Shown here one piece after another: positions 8,430-16,000 of a stretch of 51,452 nt of DNA. The notes beneath the pieces are model-generated. The model worked only from the letters and a program-made list of their open reading frames with translations. It was not told the DNA's origin and did not search any database. This DNA is from RH-chloro-G1 sp003670575. Lineage in GTDB: Bacteria; Chloroflexota; Dehalococcoidia; UBA2979. The stretch is taken from contig CANMOP010000015.1 of NCBI GenBank assembly GCA_947499615.1, positions 1 to 51,452 of the forward strand, in the 5' to 3' direction. Both the position numbers and the translations under genes were made by a program. Position 1 is the stretch's first letter. Each line of letters begins with the position of its first letter.

Positions 8430-8672
8430 CTACCAATCCTCGTCGTGCTCATGCGCGATGGAGTCGCCGCCATCGTCGGCGTGGTCGTCCCAGTCGCCAT
8501 CCGGCGACCCGTCAGAGGTTGCATCGCGCACGATGGCGAAGCGGGAGAGCTTGCGGCTGGTGGCGCGGGAGGAGCAGTGCAGGCACTTTGCGGGCGCGTC
8601 CATCTCGCTGACGCGCCGCAACAGCTCGAACTCGCGACCGCACTTGCGGCAGGTGTACTCGTAGATCGGCAT
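8430..8672 (-). CDS. FmdB-type zinc ribbon protein
   Basis: The 80-residue protein opens with the family signature MPIYEYTCRKCGREFELL and a second knuckle CLHCSS, giving a four-cysteine zinc ribbon in residues 1-45. The tail (about 52-80) is Asp/His-rich (GDWDDHADDGGD, HEHDEDW) and may bind metal, but this is unproven. FmdB-type proteins are widespread regulators or RNA/protein-binding adaptors with no general function assigned. GGAGGG lies 7 nt before the ATG. It sits downstream of the sigma-factor gene on the same strand, separated by a hairpin that should end most transcription from the rpoD operon. Confidence 0.85.
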   Translation of the reverse strand: MPIYEYTCRKCGREFELLRRVSEMDAPAKCLHCSSRATSRKLSRFAIVRDATSDGSPDGDWDDHADDGGDSIAHEHDEDW

Positions 8673-8708
8673 GGCAGCGACCCTCCACTGCTGACCACGG
8701 GTTGGCGT

Positions 8709-8740
8709 GGTTCCGGCCGGCCTTGCGACGGGCCGGAACC
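8709..8740 (-). terminator. hairpin after the sigma-factor gene
   Basis: GGTTCCGGCC (8709-8718) and GGCCGGAACC (8731-8740) form a perfect 10-bp stem with a 12-nt loop, 10 nt beyond the sigma-factor stop. No U-tract follows, so it may be a factor-assisted terminator or an RNA-stabilising 3' end. Confidence 0.6.
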
Positions 8741-8749
8741 GATCGCGTC

Positions 8750-10264
8750 CTAGTCGAGGTAGTCCTTCAGCTTCTTGGAGCGGGTGGGGTGGCGCAGCTT
8801 GCGCAACGCCTTCGCCTCGATCTGGCGGATGCGCTCGCGGGTGACGCTGAACTCGCGTCCGACCTCCTCGAGCGTGCGCGATCGACCGTCCTCCAGCCCG
8901 AAGCGCAGCTCCAGCACCTTGCGCTCACGCGGGGTGAGCGAGGACAGCACCTCCATCACCTGCTCCTTGAGCAGCTGGTGAGATGCCGCGTCCGCCGGCG
9001 CCAGCGCCGACTCGTCAGGCAGGAAGTCGCCGAGGTGGGAGTCTTCCTCCTCGCCGATCGGAGTCTCCAGCGACACGGGCTCCTGCGAGACCTTCATGAT
9101 CTCCCGCACACGCTCCGGCGGCAGCTCCAGCTCGCGGCCGATCTCCTCGGAGGTAGGCTCGCGACCGTACTCCTGCACCAGGCGGCGGGAGATGCGGACC
9201 AGCTTGTTGATGGTCTCCACCATGTGCACGGGGATACGGATCGTGCGTGCCTGGTCGGCAATCGCGCGAGTGATCGCCTGTCGGATCCACCACGTGGCGT
9301 ACGTGGAGAACTTGAAGCCCTTGCGGTAGTCGAACTTCTCGACGGCGCGGATCAGTCCGATGTTCCCCTCCTGAATGAGGTCGAGCAGGGACATGCCGCG
9401 GCCGATGTACTTCTTCGCGACGGAGACCACGAGGCGCAGGTTCGCCTCCGTCAGTCGGCGCTCCGAGCGCTCGCCGTCGAAGGCGATCTTCTCGAAGTAG
9501 TACTTCACCGCGCTGCCGTGCTCCGCCTGGACCTTCTGCGCCAACCCCTTCGGGGTCCGGAAGACCTTCGACTCGCCGCCTGCGAGGTCGGCGGCCCACT
9601 TCACCTGCTCTGGTCGCATGATGTGGGTGATGATCGAGAGGCGGATCAGCGCGTGGTGCGCGCGCTCCTCGTCCCACTTCATCTCCGCCATCAGCGCCGC
9701 ATGCGCCTCCTCGGAGAGCTCGCGGTCGATCGTCGCGCGGAACGTGGTGTCGACCAGCCGCTCGGAGACCGACTGACGCGGCAACTCCAGGTGGCGGCTG
9801 ACGGCCTGATAGACGGCGCGTTCTGCGTGGAACTCGTTGAAGAGCGCGCACAGCACCTCGCTGTAGTTCGGCTCCTGGCCGAGCTCTTCGCGCAGCACCT
9901 TCTGGATCGACTCAACGTGGATCCACTCTTCCATCGCACGTGCGAGGCGCTTCTCGTCCTCGGCGGTGAGCAGCGGCACCTTGCCGATCTCGCGGAGGTA
10001 CATGCGCACCGGGTCGTCGATGCCGACCACCTCGTCGACGATGCGGCGCGCGGCCTCGACGACGGCGCCGCCGCCGCGATCCGCTTCATCGATGCGCACC
10101 GTGATGCCGTTCTCGGAGAGCAGCGAGACGATCGAGGACAGCCGCTCGCGGTTCCCCTCGGCCTCCGGGATCGCGGACAGCACGTCAGCCGCTGAGACAT
10201 GGCCGGAACGTCGGCCCTTGTTCAGCAGCTCTTCCATCCCGGCTTCTTCAAACGTCTGAGTCAT
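8750..10264 (-). CDS. rpoD: primary RNA polymerase sigma factor (sigma-70/RpoD/SigA)
   Basis: The 504-residue sigma factor has region 1.1-like residues 5-60, region 1.2 (DDPVRMYLREIGKVPLL), a non-conserved helical insert of about 130 residues, region 2 (TEANLRLVVSVAKKY, STYATWWIRQAITRAIADQ for -10 recognition and melting), region 3 and region 4 (LTPRERKVLELRFGL, VTRERIRQIEAKALRKLR for -35 recognition). That makes it the housekeeping sigma factor rather than a group 3 or 4 factor. I start at ATG 10264 because GGAGGAA lies 8 nt upstream; the longer reading from 10297 lies wholly inside dnaG. It overlaps the end of dnaG by 17 nt, the classic macromolecular-synthesis arrangement, and is the last gene of the dgt-dnaG operon. 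Confidence 0.97.
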   Translation of the reverse strand: MTQTFEEAGMEELLNKGRRSGHVSAADVLSAIPEAEGNRERLSSIVSLLSENGITVRIDEADRGGGAVVEAARRIVDEVVGIDDPVRMYLREIGKVPLLTAEDEKRLARAMEEWIHVESIQKVLREELGQEPNYSEVLCALFNEFHAERAVYQAVSRHLELPRQSVSERLVDTTFRATIDRELSEEAHAALMAEMKWDEERAHHALIRLSIITHIMRPEQVKWAADLAGGESKVFRTPKGLAQKVQAEHGSAVKYYFEKIAFDGERSERRLTEANLRLVVSVAKKYIGRGMSLLDLIQEGNIGLIRAVEKFDYRKGFKFSTYATWWIRQAITRAIADQARTIRIPVHMVETINKLVRISRRLVQEYGREPTSEEIGRELELPPERVREIMKVSQEPVSLETPIGEEEDSHLGDFLPDESALAPADAASHQLLKEQVMEVLSSLTPRERKVLELRFGLEDGRSRTLEEVGREFSVTRERIRQIEAKALRKLRHPTRSKKLKDYLD

Positions 10265-12266
10265 CGCGTTCCTCCACTGCGCTCCCCTGCCCCGCACCCG
10301 AAGGCACAGCGCTCGAGGGCATAACTAACTCATCGTAACTCGTCATATCGCCCCGGGCACGCCGGGAGAGCACGCGCTGACGTGCGCTCATTTCGACGAA
10401 CTCGGCCGCGGCTTGCGATGCCTCGTTTGCCGCGCTGGCCGGCGTCGGGCCGTCAACGGCCACTTTGGCGGCGAACTCTCCCACTAGCCCGCCGCCGCGA
10501 CGGGCCTCTTGAACCTCGGTGGCCTGTGCGACCGCCGCCGGGAGCAGCCGCGCCTGTGCGCGTCGCAGCCGCAGCCGCCGCGCGATCTCCTCGACTCGTG
10601 GCGCGATGTACTTCGCCTCGATTGCGGTCGGGTCCCACGCGCCGACGGCCGATGCGAGCAGCGCCGCCAGCCGGTCGGCGACCTCCTCGTCGAGTTCTGC
10701 GGCACGTTCGACGACGTCGTTGAGTTCGCGCCACGACTCGTACAGCCGGCGGTTCGTGGTGTCCTCGAACACATCCGGGTCGAGCGCGCGACCGGCGCCC
10801 AGCGCTTCCGGGCACAGCAGTAGCAGTTGCAGCAGTTGTGCCTCGCCGTCCGGTGGGGCGGCGGCGGTCTTGGCGGCGCGGGTCGCCTCGCGGGACGGGA
10901 CGGCGGTGGGGCGGTTCGGCTGTCCGGGGTGCCCCGCCCGCGCGAGGATCGCGAGCACGGTGTGCTCCTCGACGCGTCCGATGCGTGCCAGTCGCTGGAC
11001 ATAATGCGCACGCACAACCGGGTCGGCGACCGCCGCCACGGTAGGGGCGAGTGCTTCTACTGCATGTGAGCGCGCTCGCGGATCCTCGAGGTCTGTCTCG
11101 GCAGTCACCGCGTTGAACAGGTGCTCGGCAACAGGTTGGGCGGCGGCAAGTAGCGCCTTTAACTGCTCCGGCGCGGCGCGCACCAGCGAGTCGGGGTCCT
11201 CACCGGCAGGGAGGGCCACCACTCGGATGTCGGTCTTCAGCACATCCTGGTAGGAGACCAGCCCGCGCCAGTCGATGGTTGCGACCAACTCGTGCTCCGC
11301 TGCGGTCGCCGCGACGCCGACCCCGCGCAACGCGGCGGCGGAGCCTGCGGCGTCCGCATCCAGCATCAGCACCAGGTTCTGCGTGTAGCGCTGCACCAGC
11401 GCCATCTGCTTCTCGGTGATCGAGGTGCCCATGGAGGCGACGACATTGCGGATGCCGGCCTGGTGGCAGGCGATCACGTCCATGTACCCCTCGACGACCA
11501 CCATGCGGTCTGCGCGGCGGGCCTCCTCGCCGGCGCGGTCGATGCCGTACAGCGATCCACTCTTGTCGAAGAGCGGGGTCTGGGAGGTGTTGAGGTATTT
11601 CGGCTCCTGCTCCGCACTGAGCGCGCGTGCCCCGAAGCCGATCATCCGCCCGCGCCCATCGCGCGTCGGGAAGATCAGGCGGTCGCGGAACCGGTCGTAC
11701 AGCCCGCGGTCACCATCGATGGCGAGGCCGGCCTCGCGCAGGTCAGCCTCCGAGAAGCCGCGTGCGAGCAGGTGGTCGACGAGCCCCCGCCACTCGTCCG
11801 GGGCGTAGCCGATCTGCCATGTTTCGCGCGTGGTGGCGTCCAGTCCCCGCCGCTCGGCGTAGGCGAGCGCGGCAGCGCCGGCTGGCCCCATCAGCGCAGC
11901 CTGGAAGTAGACGGCGGCGGCCTCGTTGGCACGGAGCAGCCGGTCGTGTACCTCGCGGTCGTGTTGCTCGCGCGGGCTCGGTGCTCGCAATTCGACGCCA
12001 GCGCGCTCGGCACAGCGCCGCAGCGCCTCCTTGAAGTCGAGATGCTCGAAGCGCCGGACGAACTCGATGACATCGCCACCCGTGGCGCACGCGCCGAAGC
12101 AATGCCAGGTGTTGCGCTCCGGATCGACGGTGAACGAGGGGGTGCGCTCGCTGTGGAAGGGGCACGGGGCCTTCCACGTGCGTCCGCTCCGCTTCAGCGC
12201 CGGGACATAGCCACGCACGGTCTCGACGATGTCGAGTTGCGCTTTGACGTCTTCAATCGTTCCCAC
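10248..12266 (-). CDS. dnaG: DNA primase DnaG
   Basis: A 672-residue primase that makes RNA primers for replication. The N-terminal CHC2 zinc domain has C35, H38, C56 and C60; the last pair is C-X3-C (CFGACATGGD) instead of the usual C-X2-C, a one-residue insertion. The TOPRIM catalytic core follows (EGYMDVIACHQAG about 260, LMLDADAAG about 310). The C-terminal helicase-binding region from about 450 is Ala/Arg-rich and diverged, as expected. The start is GTG 12266. It is preceded by the DinB-like gene (47 nt) and overlaps the sigma-factor gene, so expression of primase and sigma is coupled. Confidence 0.97.
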   Translation of the reverse strand: MGTIEDVKAQLDIVETVRGYVPALKRSGRTWKAPCPFHSERTPSFTVDPERNTWHCFGACATGGDVIEFVRRFEHLDFKEALRRCAERAGVELRAPSPREQHDREVHDRLLRANEAAAVYFQAALMGPAGAAALAYAERRGLDATTRETWQIGYAPDEWRGLVDHLLARGFSEADLREAGLAIDGDRGLYDRFRDRLIFPTRDGRGRMIGFGARALSAEQEPKYLNTSQTPLFDKSGSLYGIDRAGEEARRADRMVVVEGYMDVIACHQAGIRNVVASMGTSITEKQMALVQRYTQNLVLMLDADAAGSAAALRGVGVAATAAEHELVATIDWRGLVSYQDVLKTDIRVVALPAGEDPDSLVRAAPEQLKALLAAAQPVAEHLFNAVTAETDLEDPRARSHAVEALAPTVAAVADPVVRAHYVQRLARIGRVEEHTVLAILARAGHPGQPNRPTAVPSREATRAAKTAAAPPDGEAQLLQLLLLCPEALGAGRALDPDVFEDTTNRRLYESWRELNDVVERAAELDEEVADRLAALLASAVGAWDPTAIEAKYIAPRVEEIARRLRLRRAQARLLPAAVAQATEVQEARRGGGLVGEFAAKVAVDGPTPASAANEASQAAAEFVEMSARQRVLSRRARGDMTSYDELVMPSSAVPSGAGQGSAVEERDDSDV

Positions 12267-12313
12267 TGTATTGAGTAAGACACCGCAGAAGGGAGATCGT
12301 TACGCCCCCGCGG

Positions 12314-12811
12314 TCAGGTCAGGATCGTGAGTCCGGAATCGCCGTTGCTTGGGCCGCCGCTGCCGCCGCTGCCGCCGCTGGCCCCCGCTGCTCGCGGTAC
12401 GGCGGCGACCTGCAGTGCGACTGCATGCTCGCGCTGGGCGATCGCCAGCAGCAGCGCCTCGGGCGCGTCGTCCCCGATGGCGGCCGGGAGCGGGCCGACG
12501 GGGAGTTGGTCGAGGAACGTCAGCGTCTCATGGCGCGCACCGGCGAGGTCGTGGATTACCTGCGGCGGCACCGTGCGGGTCAGTACCGGTCCTGCCGCGG
12601 CAGGTCGAGGACGCGCCGCCAGTCCGGCGGTGGCGCGCGCACGCTCGACCGCCTCGCGCTCCACTGGGGCGAGGCCGGCGAGCGCGCCAAGCACCGTCAG
12701 CCCGGGCGCCACGTCCGAGGCGAACTCCCGGTCAGTCAGGCCCTCGATCGCATGGAGCAGCGCCAGCCGCGAGGCGTCCAGCAGTGTGCGGATGTCGTCG
12801 ACGGTGGTCAT
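12314..12811 (-). CDS. small helical protein, possibly DinB-like
   Basis: The 165-residue product is rich in helices and Ala/Leu, starts MTTVDDIRTLLDASRLALL and reads like a reduced four-helix DinB/YfiT-type fold (TVLGALAGLAPVERE, RHETLTFLDQLPVG, LLLAIAQREHAVALQ). The three metal-binding histidines of true DinB enzymes are not clearly kept, so the family call is weak. The C-terminus is a flexible Gly/Ser linker (GGSGGSGG). Its ATG overlaps the stop of the SH3/CARDB gene as ATGA, so translation is coupled, and dnaG follows 47 nt later. No function can be assigned. Confidence 0.7.
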   Translation of the reverse strand: MTTVDDIRTLLDASRLALLHAIEGLTDREFASDVAPGLTVLGALAGLAPVEREAVERARATAGLAARPRPAAAGPVLTRTVPPQVIHDLAGARHETLTFLDQLPVGPLPAAIGDDAPEALLLAIAQREHAVALQVAAVPRAAGASGGSGGSGGPSNGDSGLTILT

Positions 12812-13836
12812 CGCGGGTAACTGTCGTTCACAGGGTTGGCATCCGCAATCGCTGCGGTGGCGATGCTCACCGTGACTCGCGTGAGATCGACGCGGATCGC
12901 CTCCGCGACATCGAATCGCTGGGTGCCCTCGGCGGCGATGTCGAGGGGAGCCTCCGTCGATGCGATGAGGCGATTGGACGGCGGGGACTCGCGAACCGAG
13001 ATGGAGACGGTGCCCACCAGTGGGATGGGCGAGTGCGCCCGTAACGTGACAACGAGGTGCCCATCTCGCGGGTCGGGTGCGGCTGACTGGAGTTCAAGGT
13101 CCAGCGGCTCGTCCGGATCCACCACTGCGTCCTGCCGGTTGTTGTCGGGGGTCGCGTCGCCGCCCGTGGAGACTGCTACGGCGACCCGTGCGCGCCGCTG
13201 CACGTACTCCGTGTTGAGGACGGCCTGCAGCGACTCGCCGGGCCGGAGCGGCTTGCCAACGTCGATACGCCGAGGTGTCCCGCCGTCGATGGTGACGATG
13301 ATCGCGTCGTTCAGGTCGCCGCTGCCGATGTTGCGGACGACGATCGCCAGTCGATCCTGCTGCGCACCAACGGATTGCAGGACCAGGTCAGGCGCTCCGA
13401 CGCCTGCGCGCGCGGACGCCACCGGCTCGGCCCGTCCTGGCGCGCCCACGGCGACCTCGCCGGTTGTGGCGTCGATCACTGCAAGCGTCGCGATGTCACC
13501 CGCCTCGCGCACCGCTTCGACTGGCACCCAGCCGGCGACCGCGATCTGCTCGACAGGGGAGGCGAACAGCCACGAGCCATCCGCGAGTCGCCCGAGGAGC
13601 CGGAGGTGTGTGCCGGTCGGCAGCGTTGCGACGATTGAGCCGTCGGCTCGCGGTGCCTCGCGCAGCCCGAGCGCACGCGCGAGCGTGGGATTCGCGAGGC
13701 GCGCCGTGGGCGTCGTGGTCTGCTGGCGGCCGGAGAGGAACATCACCGACACCACGACGGCCGCGATCGCGCCGCCGACCACCAGGACGCCGAGCAGCCA
13801 GGAAATCAAGTCCGACCGTGAGCTGGAACGCGGCAC
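12808..13836 (-). CDS. membrane-anchored SH3 plus CARDB-like surface protein
   Basis: The 342-residue protein has a basic N-terminus, one transmembrane helix (about 11-34, WLLGVLVVGGAIAAVVVSVMF), a bacterial SH3-type domain (about 60-110, TGTHLRLLGRLADGSW, VAGWVPVEAV) and two beta-rich CARDB-like repeats (about 150-235 and 240-342; DLVLQSVGAQQDRLAIVV, DLELQSAAPDPRDGH). It should face the outside and bind cell-wall or surface polymers. It is a diverged paralogue of the gene just upstream, with the same domain order but one more CARDB-like repeat. The neighbours are dgt and dnaG, which makes its place in a replication operon odd. Start TTG/GTG/ATG choice is not decisive; the first codon of the reading frame keeps the basic anchor. 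Confidence 0.8.
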   Translation of the reverse strand: MPRSSSRSDLISWLLGVLVVGGAIAAVVVSVMFLSGRQQTTTPTARLANPTLARALGLREAPRADGSIVATLPTGTHLRLLGRLADGSWLFASPVEQIAVAGWVPVEAVREAGDIATLAVIDATTGEVAVGAPGRAEPVASARAGVGAPDLVLQSVGAQQDRLAIVVRNIGSGDLNDAIIVTIDGGTPRRIDVGKPLRPGESLQAVLNTEYVQRRARVAVAVSTGGDATPDNNRQDAVVDPDEPLDLELQSAAPDPRDGHLVVTLRAHSPIPLVGTVSISVRESPPSNRLIASTEAPLDIAAEGTQRFDVAEAIRVDLTRVTVSIATAAIADANPVNDSYPR

Positions 13837-13839
13837 TCG

Positions 13840-14739
13840 CTAACCCTTCACGGGAACCAACAGCGCGAACCGTATGTTGTTGAGCTTCTGGATTTCCGCG
13901 ACTTCGTTGGCCGGGTCGAGTTCGACTCGGTAGCTCCCGGCGCGCGGGATCACCAGCGGTGTTACCACGGTGGCGTTCGCGCCGACGGCGAGCGAGGCCG
14001 GACCGACGCTCAGTACGCCGACGAGGTCGCCCTCCAGGTTGGTGACGTTCACCCCGATTGTGGCGTCTACGATCGCCTGCTGTCCGAGGTTACGGATGCC
14101 TACGGCGAGGTGGTTGCCCTGGAGCAGCACCACCTCGGTGATCGCGAGGTCGGGGAGCGGCGATGGAGCCGTGGTGGCCGTGGCGGTGGCCGCCGCCGCG
14201 CTGGTGGCGGTCGGCGAGCGGTCCGGTGCAGCCACCGATGTTCCAGCGGGCAGCGCTGGCAGCGCTCGAACCGTCTCGGCATCGACGGCGAGGCTGCTCG
14301 TGCGGGTCCAGCCCTGTCGCGGGGAGTCGGCCGGGTAGCGCACCAACAGCCAACTCCCGTCCTGCGACCGACCGGTCAGCGAGGCACGTTCGCCCGCCGC
14401 AAGCACCGCGACAAGCTCGGACGTGCGATCGGGCAGGAGATAGAGGTTCGTGGTCGTGACGGCAGTGGAAAGGCCGCTGGCACCGGACGCCATGGCCGTG
14501 GCGCGGGCTGTCGTCGTGGCTGCATCGATGACGACAGCGGCTGGCGTCGCGTGTCCGGCCGCAGACTGGCTGGCGCGCCAACCGCGCAGCGCGAGCAGGC
14601 CCAGCAGCAGCCCGGCCACCACTATGATGCCCGCCGCGGCGAGTGTTGATGCACGTACAGACGGTTTCGTGTCCGGCCCCCCGGGGACCCGCCGTCCCTC
14701 ATCGATACTATCAGTGGCACGGTACAGGGGCGACGGCAC
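13840..14739 (-). CDS. membrane-anchored SH3 plus CARDB-like surface protein (paralogue)
   Basis: This 299-residue protein repeats the plan of its downstream neighbour: about 30 polar residues, a transmembrane helix (about 32-53, AAAGIIVVAGLLLGLLAL), an Ala/Thr-rich linker, an SH3-type domain (about 95-150, GERASLTGRSQDGSWLLV), a Ser/Thr/Ala-rich stalk and one CARDB-like domain (about 195-299; LPDLAITEVVLLQGNHL, ELDPANEVAEIQKLNN). CARDB-type domains are Ig-like adhesion modules. The start is GTG 14739, 9 nt after the dgt stop; a TAGTAT box at 14707-14712 falls just inside the frame and might mark an internal promoter. The tandem pair probably arose by duplication. Ligand unknown. Confidence 0.8.
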   Translation of the reverse strand: MPSPLYRATDSIDEGRRVPGGPDTKPSVRASTLAAAGIIVVAGLLLGLLALRGWRASQSAAGHATPAAVVIDAATTTARATAMASGASGLSTAVTTTNLYLLPDRTSELVAVLAAGERASLTGRSQDGSWLLVRYPADSPRQGWTRTSSLAVDAETVRALPALPAGTSVAAPDRSPTATSAAAATATATTAPSPLPDLAITEVVLLQGNHLAVGIRNLGQQAIVDATIGVNVTNLEGDLVGVLSVGPASLAVGANATVVTPLVIPRAGSYRVELDPANEVAEIQKLNNIRFALLVPVKG

Positions 14740-14748
14740 CGCGTGTGC

Positions 14749-15780
14749 TCAGGCGGCGCCGTCGGTGAGCTCAAGGCGGGTCGCTTCCCGCGCCGCGAAG
14801 CCATCGGTCATGCCGGACACGTAGTCGGCCGCGCGACGCCACGGCGGATCATCCGGGCGTGACCAGCCGCGAATCGACTCGGGGTGCGCCTCGAAGTGCC
14901 GGAAGAGCGCTGCGACGATGCGCTGGCCTCGCTCGGCATCGCGCAGCGTCGCTTCGGCGAGGTACACGCGAGCAAACATGAATTCGCGCAGCACATCCGT
15001 GGCTGACAGTACGGGGGCGCTGAGTTCGATGCGTCGCGCGCCACCGGCCGCGGCTGGCATCGATTCGCGAACGCAATCGGCGATGAGGGTGTCGAGGCGC
15101 TGCGTGGGCCCGCCGAGGGTTGAGCGCACCTCGGCGGGCAGGTCCTCCTCGCCGATGACGCCGGCATCGACCGCGTCGCTGATGTCGTGTTCGAGGTACG
15201 CGATGGAGTCCGCGAGCTTCACGATCTGGCCTTCGAGCGTGCTGGCGGTGCCCCACGCCTCGGCCGCGACGGACTCGCGCGTCTTGGAGTGCTTGAGGAT
15301 GCCATCGCGCGTCTCGGCCGTGAGGTTCAGGCCGTGTCCGTCATTCGCCAGCAGATCGACGATTCGGAGCGATTGCTCGTTATGACGGAAGCCTTCGGGC
15401 AGCAACGCCGCCAGGCACTCCTCGCCGGCGTGTCCGAACGGCGTGTGTCCCAGGTCGTGTCCCCAGGCGATGGCTTCGGCAAGGTCCTCGTTGAGGTTGA
15501 GCGCGCGAGCGATGGTGCGGGCGACCTGCTGCACCTCGATGGTGTGAGTCATTCGGGTCACCACGTGGTCCGAGTCGGGGACGACGAACACCTGGGTCTT
15601 GTGCTTGAGTCGGCGGAAGGCTCGCGTGCGGATGATGCGATCCCGATCGACCTGGTAGCCGAGGCGGAGCGGATCCGGAGCCTCCTCGACCGCGCGGCCG
15701 GCCGATGTCGACTCGCGCGCAGCGGCCGGCGCGAGGAGGGCCTCGCGGGCTTCGAGCATCGCGCGGATAGAGGTCATCAC
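14749..15780 (-). CDS. dgt: dGTPase-like HD-domain dNTP triphosphohydrolase
   Basis: A 343-residue HD hydrolase of the dGTPase-like type, which removes triphosphate from dNTPs and helps balance dNTP pools. The N-terminal signature YQVDRDRIIRTRAFRRLKHKTQVF is followed by the metal site: H in THTIEV (about 83), HD in GHDLGHTPFGHAGEE (about 108-121) and D in VKLADSIAYLEHD (about 188). The start is the GTG/ATG pair at 15780. It heads the minus-strand operon that runs through two SH3/CARDB genes and a DinB-like gene to dnaG and the sigma factor; dgt-dnaG proximity is conserved in several phyla. A ten-G tract lies about 45 nt upstream. Confidence 0.93.
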   Translation of the reverse strand: MMTSIRAMLEAREALLAPAAARESTSAGRAVEEAPDPLRLGYQVDRDRIIRTRAFRRLKHKTQVFVVPDSDHVVTRMTHTIEVQQVARTIARALNLNEDLAEAIAWGHDLGHTPFGHAGEECLAALLPEGFRHNEQSLRIVDLLANDGHGLNLTAETRDGILKHSKTRESVAAEAWGTASTLEGQIVKLADSIAYLEHDISDAVDAGVIGEEDLPAEVRSTLGGPTQRLDTLIADCVRESMPAAAGGARRIELSAPVLSATDVLREFMFARVYLAEATLRDAERGQRIVAALFRHFEAHPESIRGWSRPDDPPWRRAADYVSGMTDGFAAREATRLELTDGAA

Positions 15781-15899
15781 CGGCCCAGTGTCCGGGTCGG
15801 GAGGCGCGCGGACAACTCGGGGCGGGGGGGGGGTGGATACGTCCGGGAGGGAATGGATCAGGCCGACGCGCGATTCATAGCGCGCTGCGGAGTGGCCGC

Positions 15900-15905
15900 T
15901 ATACT
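15900..15905 (+). promoter_or_regulatory. -10 box TATACT upstream of ppdK
   Basis: TATACT lies about 95 nt before the ppdK ATG in the divergent region shared with dgt. I see no good -35 at 17 nt. The ppdK mRNA would carry a leader of about 88 nt and has its own GAGGT ribosome site. Confidence 0.45.
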
Positions 15906-16000
15906 ACTCGGATAGCGGTGAGGGCTCCCCCGGTCAGGCCTCGCGCGCCGCCCACGGACGCGAATCGTCCACGACCGCGCTGACGCGAGAGGTAGTTGGC

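Noticed and set aside
8702..10195. 497-codon plus-strand frame opposite the sigma-factor gene
   Set aside because: Shadow frame; the sigma-factor reading has all conserved regions.
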